In this document: piece by piece, positions 48,401 to 61,600 of the stretch | How positions within the stretch are numbered: the first letter of the stretch is position 1 | Layout: each line of letters starts with the position of its first letter | NCBI RefSeq assembly: GCF_031143425.1 | Contig: NC_090440.1 | Span: 336,849,844-336,913,843, forward strand | Direction: 5' to 3' | Source of the DNA: Pleurodeles waltl | Taxonomy: Eukaryota; Chordata; Amphibia; Caudata; Salamandridae | Length of the DNA: 64,000 nt | The notes under the pieces: model-generated | Database searches by the model: none | Told to the model about the DNA's origin: nothing | Seen by the model: the letters and a program-made list of their open reading frames with translations, nothing else | Program-made: the position numbers and the translations under genes

Positions 48401-50083
48401 GGTCTCTGACCAGGTTCTGTTACCCAGAATCCTTTGCAAACCTCAAAATTTGGGTAAAAAACAAATTTTCCTCACATTTCGGTGACAGAAAGTTCTAGAA
48501 TCTGAGAGGAGCCACAAATTTCCTGCCACCCAGCATTCCCCCAATTCTCCCGATAAAAATTGTACCACACTTGTGTGGGTAGGCCTAGCGCCCGCGACAG
48601 GAAAAGCCCCAAAACACAACGTGGACACATCCCATTTCTTGGCAGAAAACAGAGGTGTTTTTTGCAAAGTGCCTACCTGTAGGTTTGGGCCTCTAGCTCA
48701 GCCAGCACCTAGGGAAACCTACCAAACCTGTGCATTTTTTAAAACTAGAGACCTAGGGGAATCCAAGAAGGGGTGACTTGTGGGGCTCTGACCAGGTTCT
48801 GTTACCCAGAATCCTTTGCTAACCTCAAAATTTGGCTAAACAAACACATTTTCCTCACATTTCGGTTACTTAAAGTTTTGGAATCTGAGAGGAGCCACAA
48901 ATTTCCTTCCACCCAGCGTTCCCCCAAGTCTCCCGATAAAAATTATACCTCACTTGTGTGGGTAGGCCTAGCGTCCACGACAGGAAATGCCCCAAAACAC
49001 AACATGGACACATCCCATTTTTTGACAGAAAACAGAGGTGTTTTTTGCAAAGTGTCTACCTGTAGATTTTGGCCTCTAGCTCAGCCGGCACCTACGGAAA
49101 CCTACCAAACCTGTGCATTTTTTAAAACTAGAGAGCTAGGGGAATCCAAGATGGGTGTGACTTGTGGGGCTCTGACCAGGTTCTGTTACCCAGAATCCTT
49201 TGCTAACCTCAAAATTTGGCTAAACAAACACATTTTCCTCACATTTCGGTGACAGAAAGTTATAGAATCTGAGAGGAGCCACAAATTTCCTTCCACCCAG
49301 CATTCCCCTAAGTCTCCCGATAAAAATGATACCTCACTTATGTGGGTAGGCCTAGCGCCTGCGACAGGAAATGCCCCAAAACACAACGTGTACACATCCC
49401 ATTTCTTGGCAGAAAACAGAGGTGTTTTTTGCAATGTGTCTCCCTGTAGATTTTGGCCTCTAGCTCAGCCTGCACCTAGGGAAACCTACCAAACCTGTGC
49501 ATTTTTAAAAACTAGAGACCTAGGGGAATCCAAGATGGGGTGACTTGTGGGTCTCTGACCAGGTTATGTTACCCAGAATCCTTTGCAAACCTCAAAATTT
49601 GGGTAAAAAACACATTTTCCTCACATTTCGGTGACAGAAAGTTCTAGAATCTGAGAGGAGCCACAAATTTCCTGCCACCCAGCATTCCCCCAAGTCTCCC
49701 GATAAAAATCGTACCTCACTTGTGTGGGTAGGCCTAGCGCCCGCAACAGGAAATGCCCCAAAACACAACGTGGACACATCCCATTTCTTGGCAGAAAACA
49801 GAGGTGTTTTTTGCAAAGTGCATACCTGTAAGTTTGGGCCTCTAGCTCAGCCGGCACCTAGGGAAACCTACCAAACCTGTGCATTTTTTAAAACTAGAGA
49901 CCTAGGGGAATCCAAGATGGGGTGACTTGTGCGTCTCTGACCAGGTTCTGTTACCCAGAATCCTTTGCTAACCTAAAAATTTGGCTAAACAAACACATTT
50001 TCCTCACATTTCGGTGACAGAAAGTTCTAGAATCTGAGAGGAGCCACAAATTTCCTGCCACCCAGCATTCCCCCAAGTCTCCC

Positions 50084-50091
50084 TATAAAAA
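50084..50091 (+). promoter_or_regulatory. TATA box in satellite monomer
   Basis: TATAAAAA lies 51 bp after the heat-shock element at 50020-50032. It is the 12-monomer duplicate of the site at 45492. Confidence 0.4.
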
Positions 50092-53000
50092 TCATACCTC
50101 ACTTGTGTGGGTAGGCCTAGCGCCCGCAACAGGAAATGACCCAAAACACAACGTGGACACATCCCATTTCTTGGCAGAAAACAGAGGTGTTTTTTGCAAA
50201 GTGCCTACCTGTAGGTTTTGGCCTCTAGCTCAGCTGGCACCTTGGGAAACCTACCAAACCTGTGCCTTTTTGCAAACTAGAGACCTAGGGGAATCCAAAA
50301 TGGGGTGACTTGTGGGTCTCTGACCAGGTTCTGTTACCCAGAATCCTTTGCAAACCTCAAATTTGGGTAAAAAACCCATTTTCCTCACATTTCGGTGACA
50401 GAAAGTTCAAGAATCTGAGAGGAGCCACAAATTTCCTGCCACCCAGCATTCCCCCAAGTCTCCCGATAAAAATCATACCTCACTTTTGTGGGTAGGCCTA
50501 GCGCCCGCAACAGGAAATGCCCCAAAACACAACGTGGACACATCCCATTTCTTGGCAGAAAACAGAGGTGTTTTTTGCAAAGTGCCTATCTGTAGGTTTT
50601 GGCCTCTAGCTCAGCTGGCACCTTGGGAAACCTACCAAACCTGTGCCTTTTTGCAAACTAGAGACCTAGGGGAATCCAAAATGGGGTGACTTGTGGGTCT
50701 CTGACCAGGTTCTGTTACCCAGAATCCTTTGCAAACCTCAAAATGTGGGTAAAAAACAAATTTTCCTCACATTTCGGTGACAGAAAGTTCTAGAATCTGA
50801 TAGGAGCCACAAATTTCCTGCCAACCAGCATTCCCCCAAGTCTCCCGATAAAAATCGTACCTCACTTGTGTGGGTAGGCCTAGCGCCCGCGACAGGAAAT
50901 GCCCCAAAACACAACGTGGACACATCCCATTTCTTGGCAGAAAACAGAGGTGTTTTTTGCAAAGTGCCTACCTGTAGGTTTGGGCCTCTAGCTCAGCCGG
51001 CACCTAGGGAAACCTACCAAACCTGTGCATTTTTGAAAACTAGAGACCTAGGGGAATCCAAGAAGGGGTGACTTGTGGGGCTCTGACCAGGTTCTGTTAC
51101 CCAGAATCCTTTGCTAACCTCAAAATTTGGCTAAACAAACAAATTTTCCTCACATTTCGGTGACAGAAATTCTAGAATCTGAGAGGAGCAACAAATTTCC
51201 TTCCACGCAGCATTCCCCCAAGTCTCCCGATAAAAATTATACCTCACTTGTGTGGGTAGGCCTAGCGTCCACGACAGGAAATGCCCCAAAACACAACATG
51301 GACACATCCCATTTTTTGACAGAAAACAGAGGTGTTTTTTGCAAAGTGTCTACCTGTAGATTTTGGCCTCTAGCTCAGCCGGCACCTACGGAAACCTACC
51401 AAACCTGTGCATTTTTAAAAACTAGAGACCTAGGGGAATCTAAGATGGGGTGACTTGTGGGTCTCTGACCAGGTTCTGTTACCCAGAATCCTTTGCTAAC
51501 CTAAAAACTTGGCTAAAAAAACACATTTTCCTCACATTTCGGTGACAGAAAGTTCTAGAATCTGGGAGGAGCCACAAATTTCCTGCCACCCAGCATTCGC
51601 CCAAGTCTCCCGATAAAAATCATACCTCACTTGTGTGGGTAGGCCTAGCGCCCGCGACAGGAAATGCCCCAAAACACAACTGTGGACACATCCCATTTCT
51701 TGGCAGAAAACAGAGGTGTTTTTTGCAATGTGTCTACCTGTAGATTTTGGCCTATAGCTCAGCTGGCACCTTGGGAAACCTACCAAACCTGTGCCTTTTT
51801 ACAAACTACTAGAGACCTAGGGGAATCCAAAATGGGGTGACTTGTGGGTCTCTGACCAGGTTCTGTTACCCAGAATCCTTTGCAAACCTCAAATTTGGGT
51901 AAAAAACACATTTTCCTCACATTTCGGTGACAGAAAGTTCTAGAATCTGAGAGGAGCCACAAATTTCCTGCCACCCAGCATTCCCCCGAGTCTCCCGATA
52001 AAAATCGTACCTCACTTGTGTGGGTAGGCCTAGCGCCCGCAACAGGAAATGCCCCAAAACACAACGTGGACACATCCCATTTCTTGGCAGAAAACAGAGG
52101 TGTTTTTTGCAAAGTGCCTACCTGTAGGTTTTGGCCTCTAGCTCAGCCGGCACCTAGGGAAACCTACCAAACCTGTGCATTTTTGAAAACTAGAGACCTA
52201 GGGGAATCCAAGAAGGGGTGACTTGTGGGGCTCTGACCAGGTTCTGTTAACCAGAATCCTTTGCTAACCTCAAAATTTGGCTAAACAAACACATTTTCCT
52301 CACATTTCGGTGACATAAAGTTCTGGAATCTGAGAGGAGCCACAAATTTCCTTCCACCCAGCGTTCCCCCAAGTCTCCTGATAAAAATTATACCTCACTT
52401 GTGTGGGTAGGCCTAGCGTCCACGACAGGAAATGCCCCAAAACACAACATGGACACATCCCATTTTTTGACAAAAAACAGAGGTGTTTTTTGCAAAGTGT
52501 CTACCTGTAGATTTTGGCCTCTAGCTCAGCCGGCACCTACGGAAACCTACCAAACCTGTGCATTTTTGAAAACTAGAGAGCTAGGGGAATCCAAGATTTG
52601 GTGACTTGTGGGGCTCTGACCAGGTTCTGTTACACAGAATCCTTTGCAAACCTCAAAATGTGGCTAAAAAACACATTTTCCTCACATTTCGGTGACAGAA
52701 AGTTATAGAATCTGAGAGGAGCCACAAATTTCCTTCCACCCAGCATTCCCCTAAGTCCCCCGATAAAAATGATACCTCACTTATGTGGGTAGGCCTAGCG
52801 CCTGCAACAGGAAATGCCCCAAAACACAACGTGTACACATCCCATTTCTTGGCAGAAAACAGAGGTGTTTTTTGCAATGTGTCTACCTGTAGATTTTGGC
52901 CTCTAGCTCAGCCTGCACCTAGGGAAACCTACCAAACCTGTGCATTTTTAAAAACTAGAGACCTAGGGGAATCCAAGATGGGGTGACTTGTGGGTCTCTG

Positions 53001-56000
53001 ACCAGGTTCTGTTACCCAGAATCCTTTGCAAACCTCAAAATTTGGGTAAAAAACAAATTTTCCTCACATTTCGGTGACAGAAAGTTCTAGAATCTGAGAG
53101 GAGCCACAAATTTCCTGCCACCCAGCATTCCCCCAATTCTCCCGATAAAAATTGTACCACACTTGTGTGGGTAGGCCTAGCGCCCGCGACAGGAAAAGCC
53201 CCAAAACACAACGTGGACACATCCCATTTCTTGGCAGAAAACAGAGGTGTTTTTTGCAAAGTGCCTACCTGTAGGTTTGGGCCTCTAGCTCAGCCAGCAC
53301 CTAGGGAAACCTACCAAACCTGTGCATTTTTTAAAACTAGAGACCTAGGGGAATCCAAGAAGGGGTGACTTGTGGGGCTCTGACCAGGTTCTGTTACCCA
53401 GAATCCTTTGCTAACCTCAAAATTTGGCTAAACAAACACATTTTCCTCACATTTCGGTTACTTAAAGTTTTGGAATCTGAGAGGAGCCACAAATTTCCTT
53501 CCACCCAGCGTTCCCCCAAGTCTCCCGATAAAAATTATACCTCACTTGTGTGGGTAGGCCTAGCGTCCACGACAGGAAATGCCCCAAAACACAACATGGA
53601 CACATCCCATTTTTTGACAGAAAACAGAGGTGTTTTTTGCAAAGTGTCTACCTGTAGATTTTGGCCTCTAGCTCAGCCGGCACCTACGGAAACCTACCAA
53701 ACCTGTGCATTTTTTAAAACTAGAGAGCTAGGGGAATCCAAGATGGGTGTGACTTGTGGGGTTCTGACCAGGTTCTGTTACCCAGAATCCTTTGCTAACC
53801 TCAAAATTTGGCTAAACAAACACATTTTCCTCACATTTCGGTGACAGAAAGTTATAGAATCTGAGAGGAGCCACAAATTTCCTTCCACCCAGCGTTCCCC
53901 CAAGTCTCCCGATAAAAATTATACTTCACTTGTGTGGGTAGGCCTAGCGTCCACGACAGGAAATGCCCCAAAACACAACATGGACACATCCCATTTTTTG
54001 ACAGAAAACAGAGGTGTTTTTTGCAAAGTGTCTACCTGTAGATTTTGGCCTCTAGCTCAGCCGGCACCTACGGAAACCTACCAAACCTGTGCATTTTTGA
54101 AAACTAGAGAGCTAGGGGAATCCAAGATGGGGTGACTTGTGGGGCTCTGACCAGGTTCTGTTACACAGAATCCTTTGCAAACCTCAAAATGTGGCTAAAA
54201 AACACATTTTCCTCACATTTCGGTGACAGAAAGTTATAGAATCTGAGAGGAGCCACAAATTTCCTTCCACCCAGCATTCCCCTAAGTCTCCCGATAAAAA
54301 TGATACCTCACTTATGTGGGTAGGCCTAGCGCCTGCGACAGGAAATGCCCCAAAACACAACGTGTACACATCCCATTTCTTGGCAGAAAACAGAGGTGTT
54401 TTTTGCAATGTGTCTACCTGTAGATTTTGGCCTCTAGCTCAGCCTGCACCTAGGGAAACCTACCAAACCTGTGCATTTTTAAAAACTAGAGACCTAGGGG
54501 AATCCAAGATGGGGTGACTTGTGGGTCTCTGACCAGGTTATGTTACCCAGAATCCTTTGCAAACCTCAAAATTTGGGTAAAAAACACATTTTCCTCACAT
54601 TTCGGTGACAGAAAGTTGTAGAATCTGAGAGGAGCCACGAATTTCCTGCCACCCAGCATTCCCCCAAGTCTCCCGATAAAAATCGTACCTCACTTGTGTG
54701 GGTAGGCCTAGCGCCCGCAACAGGAAATGCCCCAAAACACAACGTGGACACATCCCATTTCTTGGCAGAAAACAGAGGTGTTTTTTGCAAAGTGCATACC
54801 TGTAGGTTTGGGCCTCTAGCTCAGCCGGCACCTAGGGAAACCTACCAAACCTGTGCATTTTTAAAAACTAGAGAGCTAGGGGAATCCAAGATGGGGTGAC
54901 TTGTGGGGCTCTGACCAGGTTCTGTTACACAGAATCCTTTGCAAACCTCAAAATGTGGCTAAAAAACACATTTTCCTCACATTTCGGTGACAGAAAGTTA
55001 TAGAATCTGAGAGGAGCCTCAAATTTCCTTCCACCCAGCATTTCCCTAAGTCTTCCGATAAAAATGATACCTCACTTATGTGGGTAGGCCTAGCGCCTGC
55101 AACAGGAAATGCCCCAAAACACAACGTGGACACATCCCATTTCTTGGCAGAAAACAGAGGTGTTTTTTGCAATGTGTCTACCTGTAGATTTTGGCCTCTA
55201 GCTCAGTCTGCACCTAGGGAAACCTACCAAACCTGTGCATTTTTAAAAACTAGATACCTAGGGGAATCCAAGATGGGGTGACTTGTGGGTCTCTGACCAG
55301 GTTCTGTTACCCAGAATCCTTTGCTAACCTAAAATTTGGGTAAAAAACACATTTTCCTCACATTTCGGTGACAGAAAGTTCTAGAATCTGGGAGGAGCCA
55401 CAAATTTCCTGCCACCCAGCATTCGCCCAAGTCTCCCGATAAAAATCATACCTCACTTGTGTGGGTAGGCCTAGCGCCCGCGACAGGAAATGCCCCAAAA
55501 CACAACGTGGACACATCCCATTTCTTGGCAGAAAACAGAGGTGTTTTTTGCAATGTGTCTACCTGTAGATTTTGGCCTCTAGCTCAGCTGGCACCTTGAG
55601 AAACCTACCAAACCTGGGCCTTTTTACAAACTACTAGAGACCTAGGGGAATCCAAAATGGGGTGACTTGTGGGTCTCTGACCAGGTTCTGTTACCCAGAA
55701 TCCTTTGCAAACCTCAAAATTTGGGTAAAAAACACATTTTCCTCACATTTCGGAGACAGAAAGTTCTAGAATCTGGGAGGAGCCACAAATTTCCTGCCAC
55801 CCAGCATTCCCCCAAGTCTCCCGATAAAAATCGTACCTCACTTGTGTGGGTAGGCCTAGCGCCCGCGACAGGAAATGCCCCAAAACACAACGTGGACACA
55901 TCCCATTTCTTGGCAGAAAACAGAGGTGTTTTTTGCAAAGTGTCTACCTGTAGATTTTGGCCTCTAGCTCAGCCGGCACCTACGGAAACCTACCAAACCT

Positions 56001-56384
56001 GTGCATTTTTGAAAACTAGAGAGCTAGGGGAATCCAAGATGGGGTGACTTGTGGGGCTCTGACCAGGTTCTGTTACACAGAATCCTTTGCAAACCTCAAA
56101 ATGTGGCTAAAAAACACATTTTCCTCACATTTCGGTGACAGAAAGTTCTGGAATCTGAGAGGAGCCACAAATTTCCTTCCACCCAGCATTCCCCTAAGTC
56201 TCCCGATAAAAATGATACCTCACTTATGTGGGTAGGCCTAGCGCCTGCGACAGGAAATGCCCCAAAACACAACGTGTACACATCCCATTTCTTGGCAGAA
56301 AACAGAGGTGTTTTTTGCAATGTGTCTACCTGTAGATTTTGGCCTCTAGCTCAGCCTGCACCTAGGGAAACCTACCAAACCTGT

Positions 56385-58683
56385 GCATTTTTAAAAACTA
56401 GAGACCTAGGGGAATCCAAGATGGGGTGACTTGTGGGTCTCTGACCAGGTTATGTTACACAGAATCCTTTGCAAACCTCAAAATTTGGGTAAAAAACACA
56501 TTTTCCTCACATTTCGGTGACAGAAAGTTCTAGAATCTGAGAGGAGCCACAAATTTCCTGCCACCCAGCATTCCCCCAAGTCTCCCGATAAAAATCGTAC
56601 CTCACTTGTGTGGGTAGGCCTAGCGCCCGCAACAGGAAATGCCCCAAAACACAACGTGGACACATCCCATTTCTTGGCAGAAAACAGAGGTGTTTTTTGC
56701 AAAGTGCATACCTGTAGGTTTGGGCCTCTAGCTCAGCCGGCACCTAGGGAAACCTACCAAACCTGTGCATTTTTAAAAACTAGAGAGCTAGGGGAATCCA
56801 AGATGGGGTGACTTGTGGGGCTCTGACCAGGTTCTGTTACACAGAATCCTTTGCAAACCTCAAAATGTGGCTAAAAAACACATTTTCCTCACATTTCGGT
56901 GACAGAAAGTTATAGAATCTGAGAGGAGGCTCAAATTTCCTCCAACCCAGCATTTCCCTAAGTCTTCCGATAAAAATGATACCTCACTTATGTGGGTAGG
57001 CCTAGCGCCTGCAACAGGAAATGCCCCAAAACACAACGTGGACACATCCCATTTCTTGGCAGAAAACAGAGGTGTTTTTTGCAAAGTGCCTACCTGTAGG
57101 TTTGGGCCTCTAGCTCAGCCAGCACCTAGGGAAACCTACCGAACCTGTGCATTTTTTAAAACTAGAGACCTAGGGGAATCCAAGAAGGGGTGACTTATGG
57201 GGCTCTGACCAGGTTCTGTTACCCAGAATCCTTTGCTAACCTCAAAATTTGGCTAAACAAACACATTTTCCTCACATTTCGGTGACATAAAGTTCTGGAA
57301 TCTGAGAGGAGCCACAAATTTCCTTCCACCCAGCGTTCCCCCAAGTCTCCCGATAAAAATTATACCTCACTTGTGTGGGTAGGCCTAGCGTCCACGACAT
57401 GAAATGCCCCAAAACACAACATGGACACATCCCATTTTTTGACAGAAAACAGAGGTGTTTTTTGCAAAGTGTCTAAGCGTAGATTTTGGCCTCTAGCTCA
57501 GCCGGCACCTACGGAAACCTACCAAACCTGTGCATTTTTAAAAACTAGAGACCTAGGGGAATCCAAGATGGGGTGACTTGTGGGTCTCTGACCAGGTTAT
57601 GTTACCCAGAATCCTTTGCAAACCTCAAAATTTGGGTAAAAAACACATTTTCCTCACATTTCGGTGACAGAAAGTTCTAGAATCTGAGAGGAGCCACAAA
57701 TTTCCTGCCACCCAGCATTCCCCCAAGTCTCCCGATAAAAATCGTACCTCACTTGTGTGGGTAGGCCTAGCGCCCGCAACAGGAAATGCCCCAAAACACA
57801 ACGTGGACACATCCCATTTCTTGGCAGAAAACAGAGGTGTTTTTTGCAAAGTGCATACCTGTAGGTTTGGGCCTCTAGCTCAGCCGGCACCTAGGGAAAC
57901 CTACCAAACCTGTGCATTTTTAAAAACTAGAGAGCTAGGGGAATCCAAGATGGGGTGACTTGTGGGGCTCTGACCAGGTTCTGTTACACAGAATCCTTTG
58001 CAAACCTCAAAATGTGGCTAAAAAACACATTTTCCTCACATTTCGGTGACAGAAAGTTATAGAATCTGAGAGGAGCCTCAAATTTCCTTCCACCCAGCAT
58101 TTCCCTAAGTCTTCCGATAAAAATGATACCTCACTTATGTGGGTAGGCCTAGCGCCTGCAACAGGAAATGCCCCAAAACACAACGTGGACACATCCCATT
58201 TCTTGGCAGAAAACAGAGGTGTTTTTTGCAAAGTGCCTACCTGTAGGTTTGGGCCTCTAGCTCAGCCAGCACCTAGGGAAACCTACCGAACCTGTGCATT
58301 TTTTAAAACTAGAGACCTAGGGGAATCCAAGAAGGGGTGACTTATGGGGCTCTGACCAGGTTCTGTTACCCAGAATCCTTTGCTAACCTCAAAATTTGGC
58401 TAAACAAACACATTTTCCTCACATTTCGGTGACATAAAGTTCTGGAATCTGAGAGGAGCCACAAATTTCCTTCCACCCAGCGTTCCCCCAACTCTCCCGA
58501 TAAAAATTATACCTCACTTGTGTGGGTAGGCCTAGCGTCCACAACATGAAATGCCCCAAAACACAACATGGACACATCCCATTTTTTGACAGAAAACAGA
58601 GGTGTTTTTTGCAAAGTGTCTAAGTGTAGATTTTGGCCTCTAGCTCAGCCGGCACCTACGGAAACCTACCAAACCTGTGCATT
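56385..58683 (+). repeat. Higher-order duplication, 3 monomers (1,147 bp) x 2
   Basis: Positions 56385-57531 recur at 57532-58683. Markers are CCTACCGAACC (57136 and 58283), GGTGACTTATGG (57188 and 58335) and GTGTCTAAG (57469 and 58616). It partly overlaps a related 5-monomer (1,912-bp) similarity between about 54100-55150 and 56010-57060. Confidence 0.85.
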
Positions 58684-61600
58684 TTTTAAAACTAGAGAGC
58701 TAGGGGAATCCAAGATGGGTGTGACTTGTGGGGCTCTGACCAGGTTCTGTTACCCAGAATCCTTTGCTAACCTAAAAATTAGGCTAAACAAACACATTTT
58801 CCTCACATTTCGGTGACAGAAAGTTATAGAATCTGAGAGGAGCCACAAATTTCCTTCCACCCAGCATTCCCCTAAGTCTCCCGATAAAAATGATACCTCA
58901 CTTATGTGGGTAGGCCTAGCGCCTGCGACAGGAAATGCCCCAAAACACAACGTGTACACATCCCATTTCTTGGCAGAAAACAGAGGTGTTTTTTGCAATG
59001 TGTCTACCTGTAGATTTTGGCCTCTAGCTCAGCCTGCACCTAGGGAAACCTACCAAACCTGTGCGTTTTTAAAAACTAGAGACCTAGGGGAATCCAAGAT
59101 GGGGTGACTTGTGGGTCTCTGACCAGGTTATGTTACCCAGAATCCTTTGCAAACCTCAAAATTTGGGTAAAAAACACATTTTCCTCACATTTCGGTGACA
59201 GAAAGTTCTAGAATCTGAGAGGAGCCACAAATTTCCTGCCACCCAGCATTCCCCCAAGTCTCCCGATAAAAATCGTACCTCACTTGTGTGGGTAGGCCTA
59301 GCGCCCGCAACAGGAAATGCCCCAAAACACAACGTGGACACATCCCATTTCTTGGCAGAAAACAGAGGTGTTTTTTGCAAAGTGCCTACCTGTAGGTTTT
59401 GGCCTCTAGCTCAGCCGGCACCTAGGGAAACCTACCAAACCTGTGCATTTTTGAAAACTAGAGACCTAGGGGAATCCAAGAAGGGGTGACTTGTGGGGCT
59501 CTGACCAGGTTCTGTTAACCAGAATCCTTTGCTAACCTCAAAATTTGGCTAAACAAACACATTTTCCTCACATTTTGATGGCATAAAGTTCTGGAATCTG
59601 AGAGGAGCCACAAATTTCCTTCCACCCAGCGTTCCCCCAAGTCTCCCGATAAAAATTATACCTCACTTGTGTGGGTAGGCCTAGCGTCCACGACAGGAAA
59701 TGCCCCAAAACACAACATGGACACATCCCATTTTTTGACAGAAAACAGAGGTGTTTTTTGCAAAGTGTCTACCTGTAGATTTTGGCCTCTAGCTCAGCCG
59801 GCACCTACGGAAACCTACCAATCCTGTGCATTTTTGAAAACTAGAGAGCTAGGGGAATCCAAGATTTGGTGACTTGTGGGGCTCTGACCAGGTTCTGTTA
59901 CACAGAATCCTTTGCAAACCTCAAAATGTGGCTAAAAAACACATTTTCCTCACATTTCGGTGACAGAAAGTTATAGAATCTGAGAGAAGCCACAAATTTC
60001 CTTCCACCCAGCATTCCCCTAAGTCCCCCGATAAAAATGATACCTCACTTATGTGGGTAGGCCTAGCGCCTGCGACAGGAAATGCCCCAAACCACAACGT
60101 GTACACATCCCATTTCTTGGCAGAAAACAGAGGTGTTTTTTGCAATGTGTCTACCTGTAGATTTTGGCCTCTAGCTCAGCCTGCACCTAGGGAAACCTAC
60201 CAAACCTGTGCATTTTTAAAAACTAGAGACCTAGGGGAATCCAAGATGGGGTGACTTGTGGGTCTCTGACCAGGTTCTGTTACCCAGAATCCTTTGCAAA
60301 CCTCAAAATTTGGTTAAAAAACACATTTTCCTCACATTTCGGTGACAGAAAGTTCTAGAATCTGAGAGGAGCCACAAATTTCCTGCCACCCAGCAGTCCC
60401 CCAATTCTCCCGATAAAAATTGAACCACACTTGTGTGGGTAGGCCTAGCGCCCGCGACAGGAAATGCCCCAAAACACAACGTGGACACATCCCATTTCTT
60501 GGCAGAAAACAGAGGTGTTTTTTGCAAAGTGCCTACCTGTAGGTTTGGGCCTCTAGCTCAGCCAGCACCTAGGGAAACCTACCGAACCTGTGCATTTTTT
60601 AAAACTAGAGACCTAGGGGAATCCAAGAAGGGGTGACTTGTGGGGCTCTGACCAGGTTCTGTTACCCAGAATCCTTTGCTAACCTCAAAATTTGGTTAAA
60701 CAAACACATTTTCCTCACATTTCGGTGACATAAAGTTCTGGAATCTGAGAGGAGCCACAAATTTCCTTCCACCCAGCGTTCCCCCAAGTCTCCCGTTAAA
60801 AATTATACCTCACTTGTGTGGGTAGGCCTAGCGTCCACGACAGGAAATGCCCCAAAACACAACATGGACACATCCCATTTTTTGACAGAAAACAGAGGTG
60901 TTTTTTGCAAAGTGTCTACCTGTAGATTTTGGCCTCTAGCTCAGCCGGCACCTACGGAAACCTACCAAACCTGTGCATTTTTGAAAACTAGAGAGCTAGG
61001 GGAATCCAAGATGTGTGTGACTTGTGGGGCTCTGACCAGGTTCTGTTACACAGAATCCTTTGCAAACCTCAAAATGTGGCTAAAACACACATTTTCCTCA
61101 CATTTCGGTGATAGAAAGTTATAGAATCTGAGAGGAGCCACAAATTTCCTTCCACCCAGCATTTCCCTAAGTCTTCCGATAAAAATGATACCTCACTTAT
61201 GTGGGTAGGCCTAGCGCCTGCGACAGGAAATGCCCCAAAACACAACGTGGACACATCCCATTTCTTGGCAGAAAACAGAGGTGTTTTTTGCAATGTGTCT
61301 ACCTGTAGATTTTGGCCTCTAGCTCAGCCTGCACCTAGGGAAACCTACCAAACCTGTGCATTTTTAAAAACTAGAGACCTAGGGGAATCCAAGATGGGGT
61401 GACTTGTGGGTCTCTGACCAGGTTCTGTTACCCAGAATCCTTTGCTAACCTAAAAACTTGGCTAAAAAAACACATTTTCCTCACATTTCGGTGACAGAAA
61501 GTTCTAGAATCTGAGAGGAGCCACAAATTTCCTGCCACCCAGCATTCCCCCAAGTCTCCCGATAAAAATCATGCCTCACTTGTGTGGGTAGGCCTAGCGC

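Larger units (their letters stand above)
45302..53893 (+). repeat. Higher-order duplication, 12 monomers (4,592 bp), about 1.9 copies
   Basis: The offset of 4,592 bp is constant. Shared markers include the CTACTAGAG triplet duplication (47215 and 51807), CCAAGATTTGG (47999 and 52591), GTCCCCCGATA (48164 and 52756) and GATGGGTGTGAC (49151 and 53743). Copy 2 (49894-53893) stops short where the monomer switches type. The start lies inside the second copy of the 10-monomer block. Confidence 0.9.

Noticed and set aside
48773..49252. 159-residue frame spanning more than one monomer (also at 53365-53844)
   Set aside because: It exists only because an extra base in GATGGGTGTGAC restores the frame between monomers. 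The two occurrences are duplicates of one event.
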